Source: Cytobacillus oceanisediminis
Lineage (GTDB): Bacteria; Bacillota; Bacilli; Bacillales; Cytobacillaceae
NCBI RefSeq assembly: GCF_004366035.1
Contig: NZ_SOEE01000005.1
Coordinates: 1-64,000 of the forward strand
Length of the DNA: 64,000 nucleotides
Direction of reading: 5' to 3'
Positions 42,933 through 53,154 of the stretch are shown here, one piece after another; position 1 is the stretch's first letter; each line of letters starts with the position of its first letter. Under the pieces are notes generated by a model. It made no database searches. It saw only the letters and a program-made list of their open reading frames with translations, and had not been told where the DNA came from. A program made the translations under genes and the position numbers.

Positions 42933-44939
42933 TTAAAACCGCCCTTTATGCTCCTCAAAAACCTTCTTCACTTTCTCCACTACCACTTTCGATCCGCCGC
43001 TCTTTTCAACACCCTCCATCATCATCGCGATGAGCAGCTTAGGAGACTGCGGATTATAGGCAACGAACAGACCATTCTCCTGGCCTTTTTCATCGGCACT
43101 TTTCTTCAGTTCAGCCGTTCCGGTTTTCCCAGCCAGCGGGTAATCTTTCATATAAGCCGCATGGCCGGTTCCGCTTGAATCCTGGATGACTTTAGCCATT
43201 GCGGCTGCCACCGTGTTCGCTGTTTCTTCACTCATGACTGCTTCTTTCAGCACCTGGCCCTTTTCCTCTTCTTCCAGAAGAACAGGTTTGATCATCGAGC
43301 CTTTATTGATGAAAGGTGTGTAAGACGCTGCTAGATGGACAATGCTCATTTCCACCTGGCCCTGGCCGTAGCCTGAATCAGCCAGCAGGATCTCTGTGTC
43401 CAGGCCGCCAATCTTGGATGGTTCAAGCGGGAACGCGTATGGAATTTCCTCTTCAAACGCGAATTTCTTAAGCCCTGCTGAAAACTTTTCTTTTCCCAGC
43501 TCAAGGGACTGCTGGGCAAAATAGATATTATCCGAGTACATCATCGCTTTTTCAAAGTTAACCGGTCCGCCGGGATCTTTAACACGAGTAACTTTATAGC
43601 CGCCCCATGAACTGTCCTTTTGCCATTGAAGGCCGCTGACATTAATGGTTTCATCAAGCGTTAGTGTTCCCTCTGTCAGTCCGATTGCGCCTGTCAGCGG
43701 CTTCATCACTGAACCTGGCGCATAGGTCTGCTTAAATCGTGTCAGAAGCGGCATGTCCTTATTGCCTTCAATTGCCTTCCACTCATCCGCGGTAAATCCA
43801 AGTGAAGCCTGGTTCGGATCAAAGCTCGGGCTGCTGACGAGCGCCAGCGTATTTCCTGTAACTGGGTCAATTGCTGCTGCAGTTCCCGGCTTTCCTCCCA
43901 GCTCTGTGTAAAGAGACTTCTGCAGATTCATATCGATGGTAAGCTGAATAGTTTCACCGTTCTCTACCGGTTTTTCAGAGAGGACCACTTCAGAGCCGTC
44001 CTTCTTTTGGATGCCGATTTTGATTCCGTTCGAACCCTTCAAGCGCTCCTCAAGGACTTGTTCAAGTCCTCTTTTTCCGATTATATCAGTGCTAGAATAG
44101 CCCTCACGCTCTTTCATTTCATCTGCTGTAATCTGTCCAACATAACCAATTAAATGGGCAGCCGACTCACTCATCGGGTAGACTCTGCCTTTGACATCCT
44201 GTTTCAGGACACCTTTAAGTGTGAACACTTTATCTAATGTTGCCCTATCATCAGGGGAAACCTTCTTAATTGGCACGAAGTAACTTGGCTGCACCCAGCT
44301 GGCATTCAAGCTTTTATTAATCTGCTCTTCTGACATTCCCAGGGCTGATGACAAACCTTTGATGGTCTGCTCCTTCTGATCACCCATCTGTTCTGGAACA
44401 ACACCAATTTCATATAGTGTGCCATTTAAGGCAAGCGGGTCACCTGTTCGGTCCACAATATCCCCGCGCTGCGCCGGAACAGTTGAATAACTGATTTTAT
44501 CTTCTGGGCCCAGCTCCGGGAAAATATAAGTCGTATCCCAGGCAACAAACCAATTGTCTTCCTCTTCCTTTTCTTCCTTCACAAGCTTGGCATCATGTGT
44601 AAACTCAATCTTGCCGGCTGCACTATCCATGCTTGCTGAAAAAGGAAAACTCGCATTATCTTCTTTTTTGTATTCCTTTTCCATATCCGGCTTGTATGTT
44701 ACCTTCAGATTATCTATCTCTAAATCCTTATAAATCTTTTCATAACGGGCTGCAAAATCCTCTTTGCTGATTGACTGTTTCGTATCCTTCGACAGGAATT
44801 CATACATCTTCTCAAACTCCTGCTTATTCCAGTGCTCCACATACTGCGAAAAGCGATCCTGCGGCTTAATTTCCTTATTGCATCCGCTTAAAGCGAATAA
44901 AACCAGGATAGTAAAAACAAAAAACAAAACCTTTCTCAT
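42933..44939 (-). CDS. pbpC: Class B penicillin-binding lipoprotein, PbpC/MecA type
   Basis: A 668-aa transpeptidase. It has a lipoprotein signal with FALSGC (Cys 20), an NTF2-like MecA N-terminal domain (~28-140), a PBP dimerisation domain (~150-325) and a transpeptidase domain with SVMK (Ser 410), SDN (469) and KTG (605). All catalytic motifs are intact. It crosslinks peptidoglycan at the outer membrane face; the MecA-like layout is that of Bacillus subtilis PBP3, known for low beta-lactam affinity. ATG follows AGGGAGGGTGA. Single gene with its own terminator. Confidence 0.93.
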   Translation of the reverse strand: MRKVLFFVFTILVLFALSGCNKEIKPQDRFSQYVEHWNKQEFEKMYEFLSKDTKQSISKEDFAARYEKIYKDLEIDNLKVTYKPDMEKEYKKEDNASFPFSASMDSAAGKIEFTHDAKLVKEEKEEEDNWFVAWDTTYIFPELGPEDKISYSTVPAQRGDIVDRTGDPLALNGTLYEIGVVPEQMGDQKEQTIKGLSSALGMSEEQINKSLNASWVQPSYFVPIKKVSPDDRATLDKVFTLKGVLKQDVKGRVYPMSESAAHLIGYVGQITADEMKEREGYSSTDIIGKRGLEQVLEERLKGSNGIKIGIQKKDGSEVVLSEKPVENGETIQLTIDMNLQKSLYTELGGKPGTAAAIDPVTGNTLALVSSPSFDPNQASLGFTADEWKAIEGNKDMPLLTRFKQTYAPGSVMKPLTGAIGLTEGTLTLDETINVSGLQWQKDSSWGGYKVTRVKDPGGPVNFEKAMMYSDNIYFAQQSLELGKEKFSAGLKKFAFEEEIPYAFPLEPSKIGGLDTEILLADSGYGQGQVEMSIVHLAASYTPFINKGSMIKPVLLEEEEKGQVLKEAVMSEETANTVAAAMAKVIQDSSGTGHAAYMKDYPLAGKTGTAELKKSADEKGQENGLFVAYNPQSPKLLIAMMMEGVEKSGGSKVVVEKVKKVFEEHKGRF

Positions 44940-45075
44940 AACTCACCCTCCCTATTACTATATTATCATTTAATTGGAGAAATTTCCTAGCGGCAGGTGC
45001 AACTCGAATTTTGCCTAATGTGAACTTTGCAAATTTACATTGTGCACTTTTTAAATCGCCTATCAAAATAAAAAT

Positions 45076-45102
45076 GGATGCAAACAATATAGGTTTGCAT
45101 CC
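45076..45102 (-). terminator. Terminator of the catabolic operon
   Basis: GGATGCAAAC pairs with GTTTGCATCC; on the minus strand a T-rich run follows. It lies 30 nt after the last gene's stop. Confidence 0.85.
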
Positions 45103-45130
45103 TTCTAATTATTTTATTTAACCGATTTTT

Positions 45131-46473
45131 TCAAAACCAATTCAGTATATAAACATACAAAAAAGCCATCCCTGTAACAGACATAAAATATACACCATTC
45201 CATCTGAATGCAACGGTCAGCCCGTTTTTCTGAACACATTGGCTGATGATGATATTCAGGGCATTAAGTGGTGAAATGGAGGAGGAAAGCATCCAGGTGA
45301 AAATACACATAAATGCAACACTGACTACCGTAATATCAGGCATTTCCGCAAAGTTCAGCGAGGTTAGGATCAGCGGAATGACTATAATTTGATGGACTCC
45401 AAGAAAGGCCATTAGCGTAACAAACAGGATGATGAACGAGAACAAAATTCCGATAGACTGCTGTGCTGACCATTGCATGGACCGTTCCAGCAGCTGTTTT
45501 ACAGGTGTGTGTGAAACAGCGTTGCCAAAAAGACCCGCGCTTAGAAAGAGGCAAATTTCCATCTTCTGTGCCAGTATCTTGCTCTTATAGAGGGAGACTT
45601 CTTCCTTTACAGCCTTTTTTTGCTTCCGCAGGACCATCCAGCCTGCCGGCACAATCAGACCATGCTTACCAGCAATAGCATTGATTTGTGGGAAACCTGC
45701 TCCATGACAATCAAGAGGAGCACCAGGCCAAGTACAAAGCCGGCCAGCGTGTACAAATCCTTTTTTCTGCCTTTATCAGCTGCCGCGTTTCCAGTTTCCT
45801 CCTCAAGTGCAGCAGCCGTCTCCACAGCTCCTGCCGGACGGAACAGAATCATCCCCGCTGCCATCTGCAAAATGGCAAAAACCACACCAAACGCTACATA
45901 AGAAAGATACGTGATCTCTAAATAAAACAAAACAATTCCTACTGAAGCAAAGAATGGTGACCAAATAACAGCCGGTGTAAACCCTACATAGTACGACCTT
46001 GATAATAACTTGGACGGGATTCTGATGTTTTCCACAAAGCCGTGTACAATCCGTAAGGCCCCCATGTTCAAAATGGGAGCCAGAGTCAGCATAAATGAGC
46101 TTATGCCATAAAAAGTATGGGAGGGGCTGTTTTTCAGCTCATTTAAATACGTTATAACTGTGTCAATAATTCCTTCCCTTCTTAAGGGAATGGACAGAAG
46201 CGGAGCCAGAATGAGAATGGCCAGCAGAGCCATATTCTGAGTGATGCCCTCGATCAGTTGCATGCCCCTATCCCCGACTGCATAATGAATGAAAATCCCT
46301 GCAGTGAATAGGCCCAGTGTAAATATCCTGCCCTTCCTGTCCAATAAAGGCACCATGGTGAAAAAGACAGCTGCAGCTGCCACATTAAAAATAAAGCTAA
46401 TGTACATATTGGGCACAAATGCCTCAAGAATATAAAGAAAACACATACCTAATACGAGAGAAAACCGTATCAT
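45131..46473 (-). pseudogene. Ion-transporter-superfamily permease split by a one-base frameshift
   Basis: The first frame (46473 to 45655) encodes ~270 residues with about eight membrane helices and stops right after LLLVSMV. The second frame resumes LIVPAGWMVLRKQ and runs to 45131 with four more helices. Restoring one base after ATGGT at ~45659 gives SMVLIVPAGW, so one ~447-aa permease has been interrupted. The topology and SISPLNALNIIIS segment recall CitMHS/DctM-type permeases. Last gene of the catabolic operon; likely a second uptake system, now probably inactive unless the lesion is a sequencing error or corrected by slippage. Confidence 0.75.
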
Positions 46474-46490
46474 AGGAACCCTTCTCTCTA

Positions 46491-47597
46491 TTATTTAACT
46501 CCACTCGAAGGACTTTTAACCTTAGCCGGAGCATGATTGCTTAAAAGCTTCATAAATTCATTGCCAAGCTGATCTGTTGAAGCTTTTCCACCCAGATCCG
46601 GAGTTAGTGAACTCTTATGATGAAGCAGTTCTTTCATCGTTTTCAGGATGGCGCTTCCCCAGGCCGGTTCTCCAAAATGATCCATCATCTGGCTAACGGA
46701 CCAGATGGCAGCCAGTGGGTTAGCAAGACCTTTCCCGGCAATGTCCGGTGCGGAGCCATGAATAGGCTCGAACATGGATGGGAACTCCCTTTCAGGATTG
46801 ATATTCGCTCCCGCGGCCAGCCCGAGTCCTCCTGTAATCGCAGCCCCCAGATCGGTTAGAATGTCCCCGAATAAATTGGAGGTAACGACAATCTCAAATC
46901 TTTCCGGCTGCAGAACAAAGTAGAGGCTTGCAGCATCCACCAAATAGGAGTAAGTTTTGACATCCGGATATTCTTTCCCCACTTCATTAAATACTTCATC
47001 CCAGAATACCATGGAGTAATTCAGCGCATTTGCTTTACTGATGCTGGTTAATGTCTTTTTTTGTTTGCGGGCTTCTTCATATGCATAGCGAATAATGCGT
47101 TCTGTTCCTTTCCTTGAAAACACACCGGTCTGCAGGACTACTTCCTCAGGTTTTCCTTTGAAGAGCCAATCTCCTGCCCCGGCGTATTCCCCCTCGCTAT
47201 TCTCCCGTATCACCAGAAAGTCTATCTCTTTTTCCCCTTTGTTTTTAAGGGGGGTCAGCTCCGGGTGCAGAAGTTTAATAGGACGAATGTTTACATACTG
47301 ATCAAACTCCTTCCGGATCTTCAGAAGCAGGTCCCACAGTGAAATATGGTCAGGCACACCAGGATAGCCTACTGCCCCCAAATAGATCGCATCGAATTCC
47401 TTTAATTGTTCGATTCCATCATCAGCCATCATCTTTCCTTTATCCAAATAATATTGGCAGCCCCATGGGAACTCTGTAAATGAAAAAGATATACTGGGAT
47501 CCAGTTCCTCTATTTTTTTTAATACTTTTACCCCTTCTGCCACAACCTCCGGGCCTATTCCATCCCCAGGGACCAGTGCAATATTCCAATGCTTCAT
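46491..47597 (-). CDS. Isopropylmalate/tartrate dehydrogenase-family decarboxylating dehydrogenase
   Basis: A 368-aa member of the isocitrate/isopropylmalate dehydrogenase fold: ALVPGDGIGPEVVAEG start (5-20), REN-S-EGEYAG phosphate/substrate loop near 128, SNLFGDILTDLGA metal-binding Asp cluster near 236 and EPIHGSAPDIAGK cofactor loop near 278. The pattern is nearest tartrate dehydrogenase/D-malate decarboxylase types. It would oxidatively decarboxylate a 2-hydroxy acid using NAD. Inside the catabolic operon; SD AGGAGG. Confidence 0.88.
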   Translation of the reverse strand: MKHWNIALVPGDGIGPEVVAEGVKVLKKIEELDPSISFSFTEFPWGCQYYLDKGKMMADDGIEQLKEFDAIYLGAVGYPGVPDHISLWDLLLKIRKEFDQYVNIRPIKLLHPELTPLKNKGEKEIDFLVIRENSEGEYAGAGDWLFKGKPEEVVLQTGVFSRKGTERIIRYAYEEARKQKKTLTSISKANALNYSMVFWDEVFNEVGKEYPDVKTYSYLVDAASLYFVLQPERFEIVVTSNLFGDILTDLGAAITGGLGLAAGANINPEREFPSMFEPIHGSAPDIAGKGLANPLAAIWSVSQMMDHFGEPAWGSAILKTMKELLHHKSSLTPDLGGKASTDQLGNEFMKLLSNHAPAKVKSPSSGVK

Positions 47598-47608
47598 ATC
47601 ATAACCTC

Positions 47609-48370
47609 CTATGCTTTTGGGCCTCCGGCAACATATAAGACCTGACCGCTAATAAATGAGGATGCCGGGCTTGCAAAAAAGCTTGCGGCCTGTGCGATAT
47701 CCTCTGGAGTGCCTGCTCTATTTACCGGAATTTGCTTTACTTTGGATTCAATTAATTCCTGAAAGGAAATGCCAAGCCGTTCTGCAACTGCTTTTGTCAT
47801 ATCCGTCTTTATAAACCCAGGTGCAATGGCATTCACGGTAATATTGTATTTTCCCAGTTCAATAGCCAGTGTTTTCGTAAATCCCTGGATACCCGCTTTT
47901 GCTGCTGCGTAATTGGCCTGCCCCCTGCTTCCCAGCGCTGATACGGAAGATAGATTGATGATTCTTCCATATTTGTTCTGAACCATTAATTTCTGGGCAT
48001 ATTTACTGCAGAGGAAGGTTCCCTTCAAGTGAACATCCATGACACTGTCCCAATCATCGGCATTCATTTTAAATAACAGGTTATCCCGGATGATTCCGGC
48101 ATTATTGACTAATATGTCCGCCCTTCCATGCCTTCCCTCTATAAAGGAAAAAAGCCGTTCCACTTCCTGTTCATTGGTGATATCCGCCTTGAACATTTCT
48201 GCAGCAAAGCCTTTTTCCAAGAGTTCATGTCTGGTCTCAGCTAAGGCTTCTTCATTAATGTCGACCAAGTAAACATATGCGCCTTCCGAGGCCAGTCTTC
48301 TGGATATTTCTTTGCCTATCCCCCTGCTTGCGCCAGTGACAACAGCTACCTGGTTTTCTTGACTGAACAA
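47609..48370 (-). CDS. Short-chain dehydrogenase, FabG-like
   Basis: A 253-aa SDR with TGASRGIG (12-20), NNAG near 91, catalytic Ser ~142 and YAAAK (~155-159), and a PGFIKTDMT segment. The TTG start has GGAGGAG eight bases ahead and overlaps the previous gene by 25 nt. In this operon it probably interconverts a 3-hydroxy- and 3-oxoacyl substrate rather than serving fatty acid synthesis. Cofactor preference not determined. Confidence 0.9.
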   Translation of the reverse strand: MFSQENQVAVVTGASRGIGKEISRRLASEGAYVYLVDINEEALAETRHELLEKGFAAEMFKADITNEQEVERLFSFIEGRHGRADILVNNAGIIRDNLLFKMNADDWDSVMDVHLKGTFLCSKYAQKLMVQNKYGRIINLSSVSALGSRGQANYAAAKAGIQGFTKTLAIELGKYNITVNAIAPGFIKTDMTKAVAERLGISFQELIESKVKQIPVNRAGTPEDIAQAASFFASPASSFISGQVLYVAGGPKA

Positions 48371-49344
48371 TGACTTCGCTCCTCCCTATTCAAATTCCTG
48401 TACAAAAATTCAAGCTGCTGTTCGTACTCCTGCACAATATCCTTGATAATCTCTTCTGTCCTTTTTATTTCATCTATTAATCCGATTGTCTGCCCTAGTG
48501 AAATGACACCAGAATTTTCATTGCCATTCTTGATTAATTCCATATAGGCTTCTCCGCTTATATATGGAAACATCTCCTCTAAAGCAGCTCCGGCTTCTTC
48601 TTTTTTCAGCAGCTCCAGCGCACGGTCTGTTTTCATCACTCTCATGGCTTTCCCGATTGATTTTTTCACAAGCAGGGTATCTGTTTCCTGAAGCTTTATC
48701 AATTTGTCTTTGATTGACTTATGGAGTGCTGTTTCCCTGGAGGCCAAAAACCTTGTACCCATCTGCACCCCTTGTGCCCCTAAAGCAAAAGCAGCAAGAG
48801 CAGATTTTCCTGTTGAAAACCCTCCTGCTGCAATGACAGGTATCGAAAGCTCCTGAACTGCCTTTTGAATCAAGGTAAGGCTGGTTACATCCTCTTTGCC
48901 CGGATGGCCCCCGCACTCATATCCAACCACGACAACAGCGTCGCAGCCAATTGCTTCTGCTTTTTTGGCAAATCTTACAGAAGGCACGACATGAACGACT
49001 TTTATTCCGTTCGCTTTAAGGCTCTCCATATATTTCTCGGGGTTATTGCCTGAGGTGAAGACAATCGGAACACGGGCTTCAATTGCCCCTTCCACATATT
49101 CATCCATTGGCTTGCGGATTCCAAGAGCGATATTTACGCCAAATGGTTTGGATGTGAGCTTTCTTGCCGACTCAATATCCTCCAGCATTTCTTCCTTGGA
49201 CGAAAAGCTTCCAGCTGTTATCAGGCCGAGTCCGCCTGCATTCGATACGGCGGACACAAGCGGGGATGTTCCAAGTCCTTGCAGCCCCCCCTGGATAATG
49301 GGATAGCGGATATCAAACATCTTTGTAATAGTTGTGTGCATCAT
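48346..49344 (-). CDS. FMN-dependent NPD/FabK-type oxidoreductase
   Basis: A 332-aa TIM-barrel flavoprotein: YPIIQGGLQGLGTSPLVSAV start, AGGLGLITAG, HVVPSV, VVVGYECGGHPG and PVIAAGGFSTG, QMGTRFLAS (FMN phosphate loop). It belongs to the nitronate monooxygenase / enoyl-ACP reductase II family. In the operon it may reduce an enoyl-CoA or detoxify a nitro/oxidised intermediate; the sequence does not decide. It overlaps neighbours at both ends. Confidence 0.85.
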   Translation of the reverse strand: MMHTTITKMFDIRYPIIQGGLQGLGTSPLVSAVSNAGGLGLITAGSFSSKEEMLEDIESARKLTSKPFGVNIALGIRKPMDEYVEGAIEARVPIVFTSGNNPEKYMESLKANGIKVVHVVPSVRFAKKAEAIGCDAVVVVGYECGGHPGKEDVTSLTLIQKAVQELSIPVIAAGGFSTGKSALAAFALGAQGVQMGTRFLASRETALHKSIKDKLIKLQETDTLLVKKSIGKAMRVMKTDRALELLKKEEAGAALEEMFPYISGEAYMELIKNGNENSGVISLGQTIGLIDEIKRTEEIIKDIVQEYEQQLEFLYRNLNREERSHCSVKKTR

Positions 49345-49754
49345 CCCTTTTCACCTTTTGACAGCTTAAAGGTTCCGGTGCAATGTCCAATCAGTTCACC
49401 GTCTTCATTCTTTAGCCTGCCTTCAATCAATACCGTGCTGCGATTTTGATGAACAATCTCTGCCTCGGAGTAAACCGTTCCGTCCATCACAGACTTAAGA
49501 TATTGAATGTTTAGCTGGAGTGTCGCAACCTCATCATATCCCAGCGACCTGCCTGCCATGCCCATTGCTGTATCCATTACCGATGCATATATCCCGCCGT
49601 GGACAGAATTTCTTACATTTATGAAATCTTTCTGTATTGGCAGTGCCAGCAAAATATAGCCTTCTTTTAATTCATTTAACCTCAGCCCAATAAAGTTCCA
49701 GAATGGGCTGCCTTCAAAATCGGCCCTTACCTTCTGCAAATGCTCCGCTGTCAT
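49341..49754 (-). CDS. PaaI-type hotdog thioesterase
   Basis: A 137-aa hotdog-fold protein with the PaaI/YdiI pattern: FINVRNSVHGGIYASVMDTAMGMAG (catalytic His-Gly-Gly helix) and a central LNIQYLKSVMDG strand. It hydrolyses acyl-CoA thioesters, possibly releasing CoA from dead-end intermediates of the pathway. ATGA overlap with the gene upstream and with the one downstream shows tight coupling. Confidence 0.9.
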   Translation of the reverse strand: MTAEHLQKVRADFEGSPFWNFIGLRLNELKEGYILLALPIQKDFINVRNSVHGGIYASVMDTAMGMAGRSLGYDEVATLQLNIQYLKSVMDGTVYSEAEIVHQNRSTVLIEGRLKNEDGELIGHCTGTFKLSKGEKG

Positions 49755-50761
49755 GAAACAAACCCCTTTCCTGCTTCAGCCAGCTCAGCCTTATTTGCGA
49801 CAACAGAAACTCTTTCTCCATTAATGGCACGGATTAGATTTTCAGCTATCCGAATGGAGGTTTGCCTGGCAGCTTCCAGGGTGATTCCTCCAATATGGGG
49901 ACTCACTGTCACGTTTTCCAGCTGAAACAATGGATGATCAAAAGGAGGCGGCTCTTCGGTAAACACGTCTACCCCTGCTCCTAAAATACGATTTTTAGTC
50001 AATGCCGCCACTAAATCATTCTCGTTGATCACACCGCCCCTGGCGGTATTAATCAGTACTGCCGTTTCCTTCATTAACTCTATTAAACGATTATCAATCA
50101 TTTTATCTGTATCTGCCGTTAAAGGAATATGTAAGCTCACTGCATCACTTTCAGAAAAAACCCTTTCTAAGGAAGTCGTTAACTCGACCCCTAAGCGGTC
50201 GGCCGCCAGCTGCTTTTCTTCTGAAATACTTCGGACATAGGCCATCGCCTTCATCCCGAACCCGCTGATTAATATTTTTGCCGCCTTTTGGGCTATGCTG
50301 CCAAAGCCTACAAGTCCAAGCCTCTTTCCTTCCAGTTCAAAGGTATAAGCTCCATCTCTTGACCGGAAGTTTCCGCTTCTGGTTTCCCTGTCAAAATAAG
50401 CCGTTTTTTTCATCACTGCCAAAAGCAGGCTCACTGCATGTTCTGCCGTGGCGGTACTATTGAGTTGTGGAGCATGCAAAACGGCTATTCCCTTTTTGGT
50501 CGCATATCCGACATCAATATTATCAAGTCCGACTCCCGCTCCTGATATTGCTTTTACTTGCCGGCAGCAGTCCAAAATGGCTGGAGTGATTTTTGCCGGT
50601 GCCCGAAGGATGATTCCGTCGACATGATGAATCTTTAGGTAATTACATATTTCCTGTTCGTCATATTCGGTAAACTTTTTCACATCAGCATGTTTGTTCA
50701 GCAGATTCTCCCCATCTGCATGATACATGGGGAGAATCTGAACAATATGAGGCCTGTTCAT
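49751..50761 (-). CDS. D-isomer-specific 2-hydroxyacid dehydrogenase
   Basis: A 336-aa protein with GLVGFGSIAQ (Rossmann loop, ~154-163), HIPLTADTD, INTARGGVINENDL (Arg of the active site) and a late HIGGITLEA with catalytic His. Length fits hydroxypyruvate/phosphoglycerate dehydrogenase types without an ACT domain. Likely reduces or oxidises a 2-keto/2-hydroxy acid; substrate unknown. Confidence 0.9.
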   Translation of the reverse strand: MNRPHIVQILPMYHADGENLLNKHADVKKFTEYDEQEICNYLKIHHVDGIILRAPAKITPAILDCCRQVKAISGAGVGLDNIDVGYATKKGIAVLHAPQLNSTATAEHAVSLLLAVMKKTAYFDRETRSGNFRSRDGAYTFELEGKRLGLVGFGSIAQKAAKILISGFGMKAMAYVRSISEEKQLAADRLGVELTTSLERVFSESDAVSLHIPLTADTDKMIDNRLIELMKETAVLINTARGGVINENDLVAALTKNRILGAGVDVFTEEPPPFDHPLFQLENVTVSPHIGGITLEAARQTSIRIAENLIRAINGERVSVVANKAELAEAGKGFVS

Positions 50762-50786
50762 CTCAACACTTCCTTCATGGATATTC

Positions 50787-51977
50787 TTAAGCTTGAAGGT
50801 TTTCGATTATCGTGGTAATTCCCTGGCCGCCGCCAATACAAAGAGTGAGCAGACCATATTTTTCGCCTCTTCGTTCCATTTCGTGCAGCAGCTTTGTCAT
50901 CAAAATGGCTCCTGTAGCCCCTATTGGATGACCTAAAGCAATGGCACCGCCATTCACATTCACCTTATTTATATCCATTCCGGATTCACGGATGACTGAA
51001 AGTGCCTGAGCTGCAAATGCTTCATTCAGTTCAATCAGTCCAATGTCATCGATCGATAAACCACATTGCTTTAACGCTTTAAATGTAGAGGTAACAGGAC
51101 CAATCCCCATAATCTCCGGAGATACTCCGCTCACAGCCTGGGCAAGGATTTTCGCCTTTGGCCTTAAGCCATATTCATTGACCTTCTCTTCATTCATCAT
51201 CAAAATGACAGAAGCTCCGTCATTGCGGCCACTGGCATTGCCTGCTGTCACGGTTCCATCTTCCTTAAAAACCGCCTTAAGCTTCGAAAGCTTCTCGATA
51301 TTTGTACTGCGCGGATGCTCATCCACACTAAAAAGCTGTGTTTCTCTTTTGTGCTTATATTCAACCGGGATGATTTCTTTTTCGAAGCGGCCAGATTCAA
51401 TAGCAGCATGCGCAAGCTCCTGGCTGCGCAGCGCAAACTCATCCTGTTCTTCCCTTGATATAGTATATTTCTCAGCGAGGTTTTCAGCGGTTAATCCCAT
51501 TGTCAGATTCCCGTATTTTTCAATTGGCTGGGAACAAGGCTGGCTTTCCGTATTCGGGTCCAGTATTTGTGCATTTCCGGCCTGGAAGCCATAACGGGCG
51601 TTCCGAATATAGTAAGGGGCTGTGCTCATGCTTTCAGCTCCTCCGGCCACGACTACATCAGAGTAGCCGAGCCTGATTTGCATATCTGCATTATTGATGG
51701 CTTGAAGCCCGGAACCGCATTGGCGGTGAACCGTATAGCCTGTAACCTCAATAGGCAGCCCCGCTCTTAAGGCGGCGAGACGCGCAAGATTGGAAGTATC
51801 CGCACTTTGCTTGGCCTGGCCAAGAATCACCTCATCCACTTCTACATCCGCATGAGAGCGATTCAATACTTCCTGAATGACCTTCTCTGCAAGGTGATCG
51901 ACTGGAACATCTTTTATGGTTCCGCCCATTCTGCCAATAGCTGTCCGGACAGATTCGACAATATATGGCTGATTCAT
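50787..51977 (-). CDS. Acetyl-CoA acyltransferase (thiolase)
   Basis: A 396-aa thiolase with nucleophile Cys 87 in HRQCGSG, NGGAIALGHPIGATGA (His) and CIGGGQG (second Cys) near the C terminus. All catalytic residues are intact. It would cleave a 3-ketoacyl-CoA to acetyl-CoA plus a shortened acyl-CoA, ending the beta-oxidation cycle encoded here. Three-base gap from the acyl-CoA dehydrogenase gene. Confidence 0.95.
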   Translation of the reverse strand: MNQPYIVESVRTAIGRMGGTIKDVPVDHLAEKVIQEVLNRSHADVEVDEVILGQAKQSADTSNLARLAALRAGLPIEVTGYTVHRQCGSGLQAINNADMQIRLGYSDVVVAGGAESMSTAPYYIRNARYGFQAGNAQILDPNTESQPCSQPIEKYGNLTMGLTAENLAEKYTISREEQDEFALRSQELAHAAIESGRFEKEIIPVEYKHKRETQLFSVDEHPRSTNIEKLSKLKAVFKEDGTVTAGNASGRNDGASVILMMNEEKVNEYGLRPKAKILAQAVSGVSPEIMGIGPVTSTFKALKQCGLSIDDIGLIELNEAFAAQALSVIRESGMDINKVNVNGGAIALGHPIGATGAILMTKLLHEMERRGEKYGLLTLCIGGGQGITTIIENLQA

Positions 51978-51980
51978 GCC

Positions 51981-53141
51981 TTACACCCCCACATAGGAAG
52001 ATTCCCGCTTAAGCTCATTCGCAATGATATTGCGCTGAATCTCAGAGGTTCCTTCGTAGATTTTTGTAATTCTTGCATCCCTGTAGTAGCGTTCAATCGG
52101 ATAATCTCTCATATATCCGATTCCGCCATGGATTTGCACGGCTAAGTCTGCCACCTTGTTATATACCTCTGACGCAAATAGCTTTGCAATGGCTGCTTCT
52201 TTCACAACCCTCATTTTCTGATCGGTCATCCAGGCAACCCTGTACGTCATGGATCTAAGCACTTCGATTTGCATGCTGATTTCTGCCAGCATATGCTGAA
52301 CAGCCTGGACTTCGATGATCGGCTTGCCGAATTGCTCCCGTTCCTGGGTATATTGCAGGCAATGCTCAAGAAGCTTTTCGCAGGAGCCAAGGTTTCTGGC
52401 AGCCAGGCCAGCGCGGCCATTAGCCAGGATTTTCAGCGCATTGATATATCCCTGTCCTTCTATACCAAGAACATTCTCGGCGGGAACCTCCATGTTTTCA
52501 AAGAAAAGCTCTGCCGAATGGGATCCTCTTAACCCCATTTTTTGTTCAACACTTCCCAGAATAAAGCCGGGGAAGTCTTTTTCAACTATAAAGGAAGTAA
52601 TTCCTTTTGCTCCTTTTGCCCGATCCGTAACTGCCATCACGGTGAAGACATGTCCGTCAACTGCATTTGTAATATAATGCTTGGATCCGTTTAGTATATA
52701 TTTGTCACCCTTTCTGACGGCGGTCGTTTTCAGCGCCGCAGCGTTCGAGCCAGCGCTCGGTTCAGTTAACGCAAAAGCGCCTATCCATTCCCCCGTTGCC
52801 ATTTTCGGCAAATATTTTTGCTTTTGCTCTTCTGTCCCAAGCTCCACTATTCCGACAGAGCCGATTCCCGTATGCGCCCCTATTAAAGTGGTATAGCCAT
52901 TATGTGTTTTGCCAAGCTCTTCATAAATGGCGCACTTTCCGACCATGTCAAGCCCGAGTCCGCCATATTCTTCGGGAATGCTTAATCCGAATAAGCCCAT
53001 TTCCTTGGACATTTCCACCAGCTTTTCCGGTATCATATCCTTCTCTTCAATTTCCATCGCCAATGGTTCTGCTTCTTCTTTTACAAATTTACGCACATTT
53101 TCTCTTAAAAATTGTATATCTTCAGAAAAATTAAAGTCCAT
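51981..53141 (-). CDS. Acyl-CoA dehydrogenase
   Basis: A 386-aa FAD enzyme. The ATG at 53141 is used because AAGGGAG precedes it; the longer frame starts inside the upstream gene. Motifs: [15 protein letters not shown] (FAD/substrate binding), [13 protein letters not shown], and [13 protein letters not shown] with the catalytic Glu region. It introduces the 2,3-double bond in acyl-CoA, first step of beta-oxidation. Electron acceptor genes (ETF) are not in the window. Confidence 0.94.
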   Translation of the reverse strand: MDFNFSEDIQFLRENVRKFVKEEAEPLAMEIEEKDMIPEKLVEMSKEMGLFGLSIPEEYGGLGLDMVGKCAIYEELGKTHNGYTTLIGAHTGIGSVGIVELGTEEQKQKYLPKMATGEWIGAFALTEPSAGSNAAALKTTAVRKGDKYILNGSKHYITNAVDGHVFTVMAVTDRAKGAKGITSFIVEKDFPGFILGSVEQKMGLRGSHSAELFFENMEVPAENVLGIEGQGYINALKILANGRAGLAARNLGSCEKLLEHCLQYTQEREQFGKPIIEVQAVQHMLAEISMQIEVLRSMTYRVAWMTDQKMRVVKEAAIAKLFASEVYNKVADLAVQIHGGIGYMRDYPIERYYRDARITKIYEGTSEIQRNIIANELKRESSYVGV

Positions 53142-53154
53142 TTCTGTCTCTCCC

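Noticed and set aside
45131..45652. Separate small permease gene
   Set aside because: Its start lies in a hydrophobic continuation of the frame upstream and the two join with one base, so it is treated as half of one gene.
51043..51594. Plus-strand 183-codon frame inside the thiolase gene
   Set aside because: Antisense to a thiolase with all catalytic residues; no recognisable domain.
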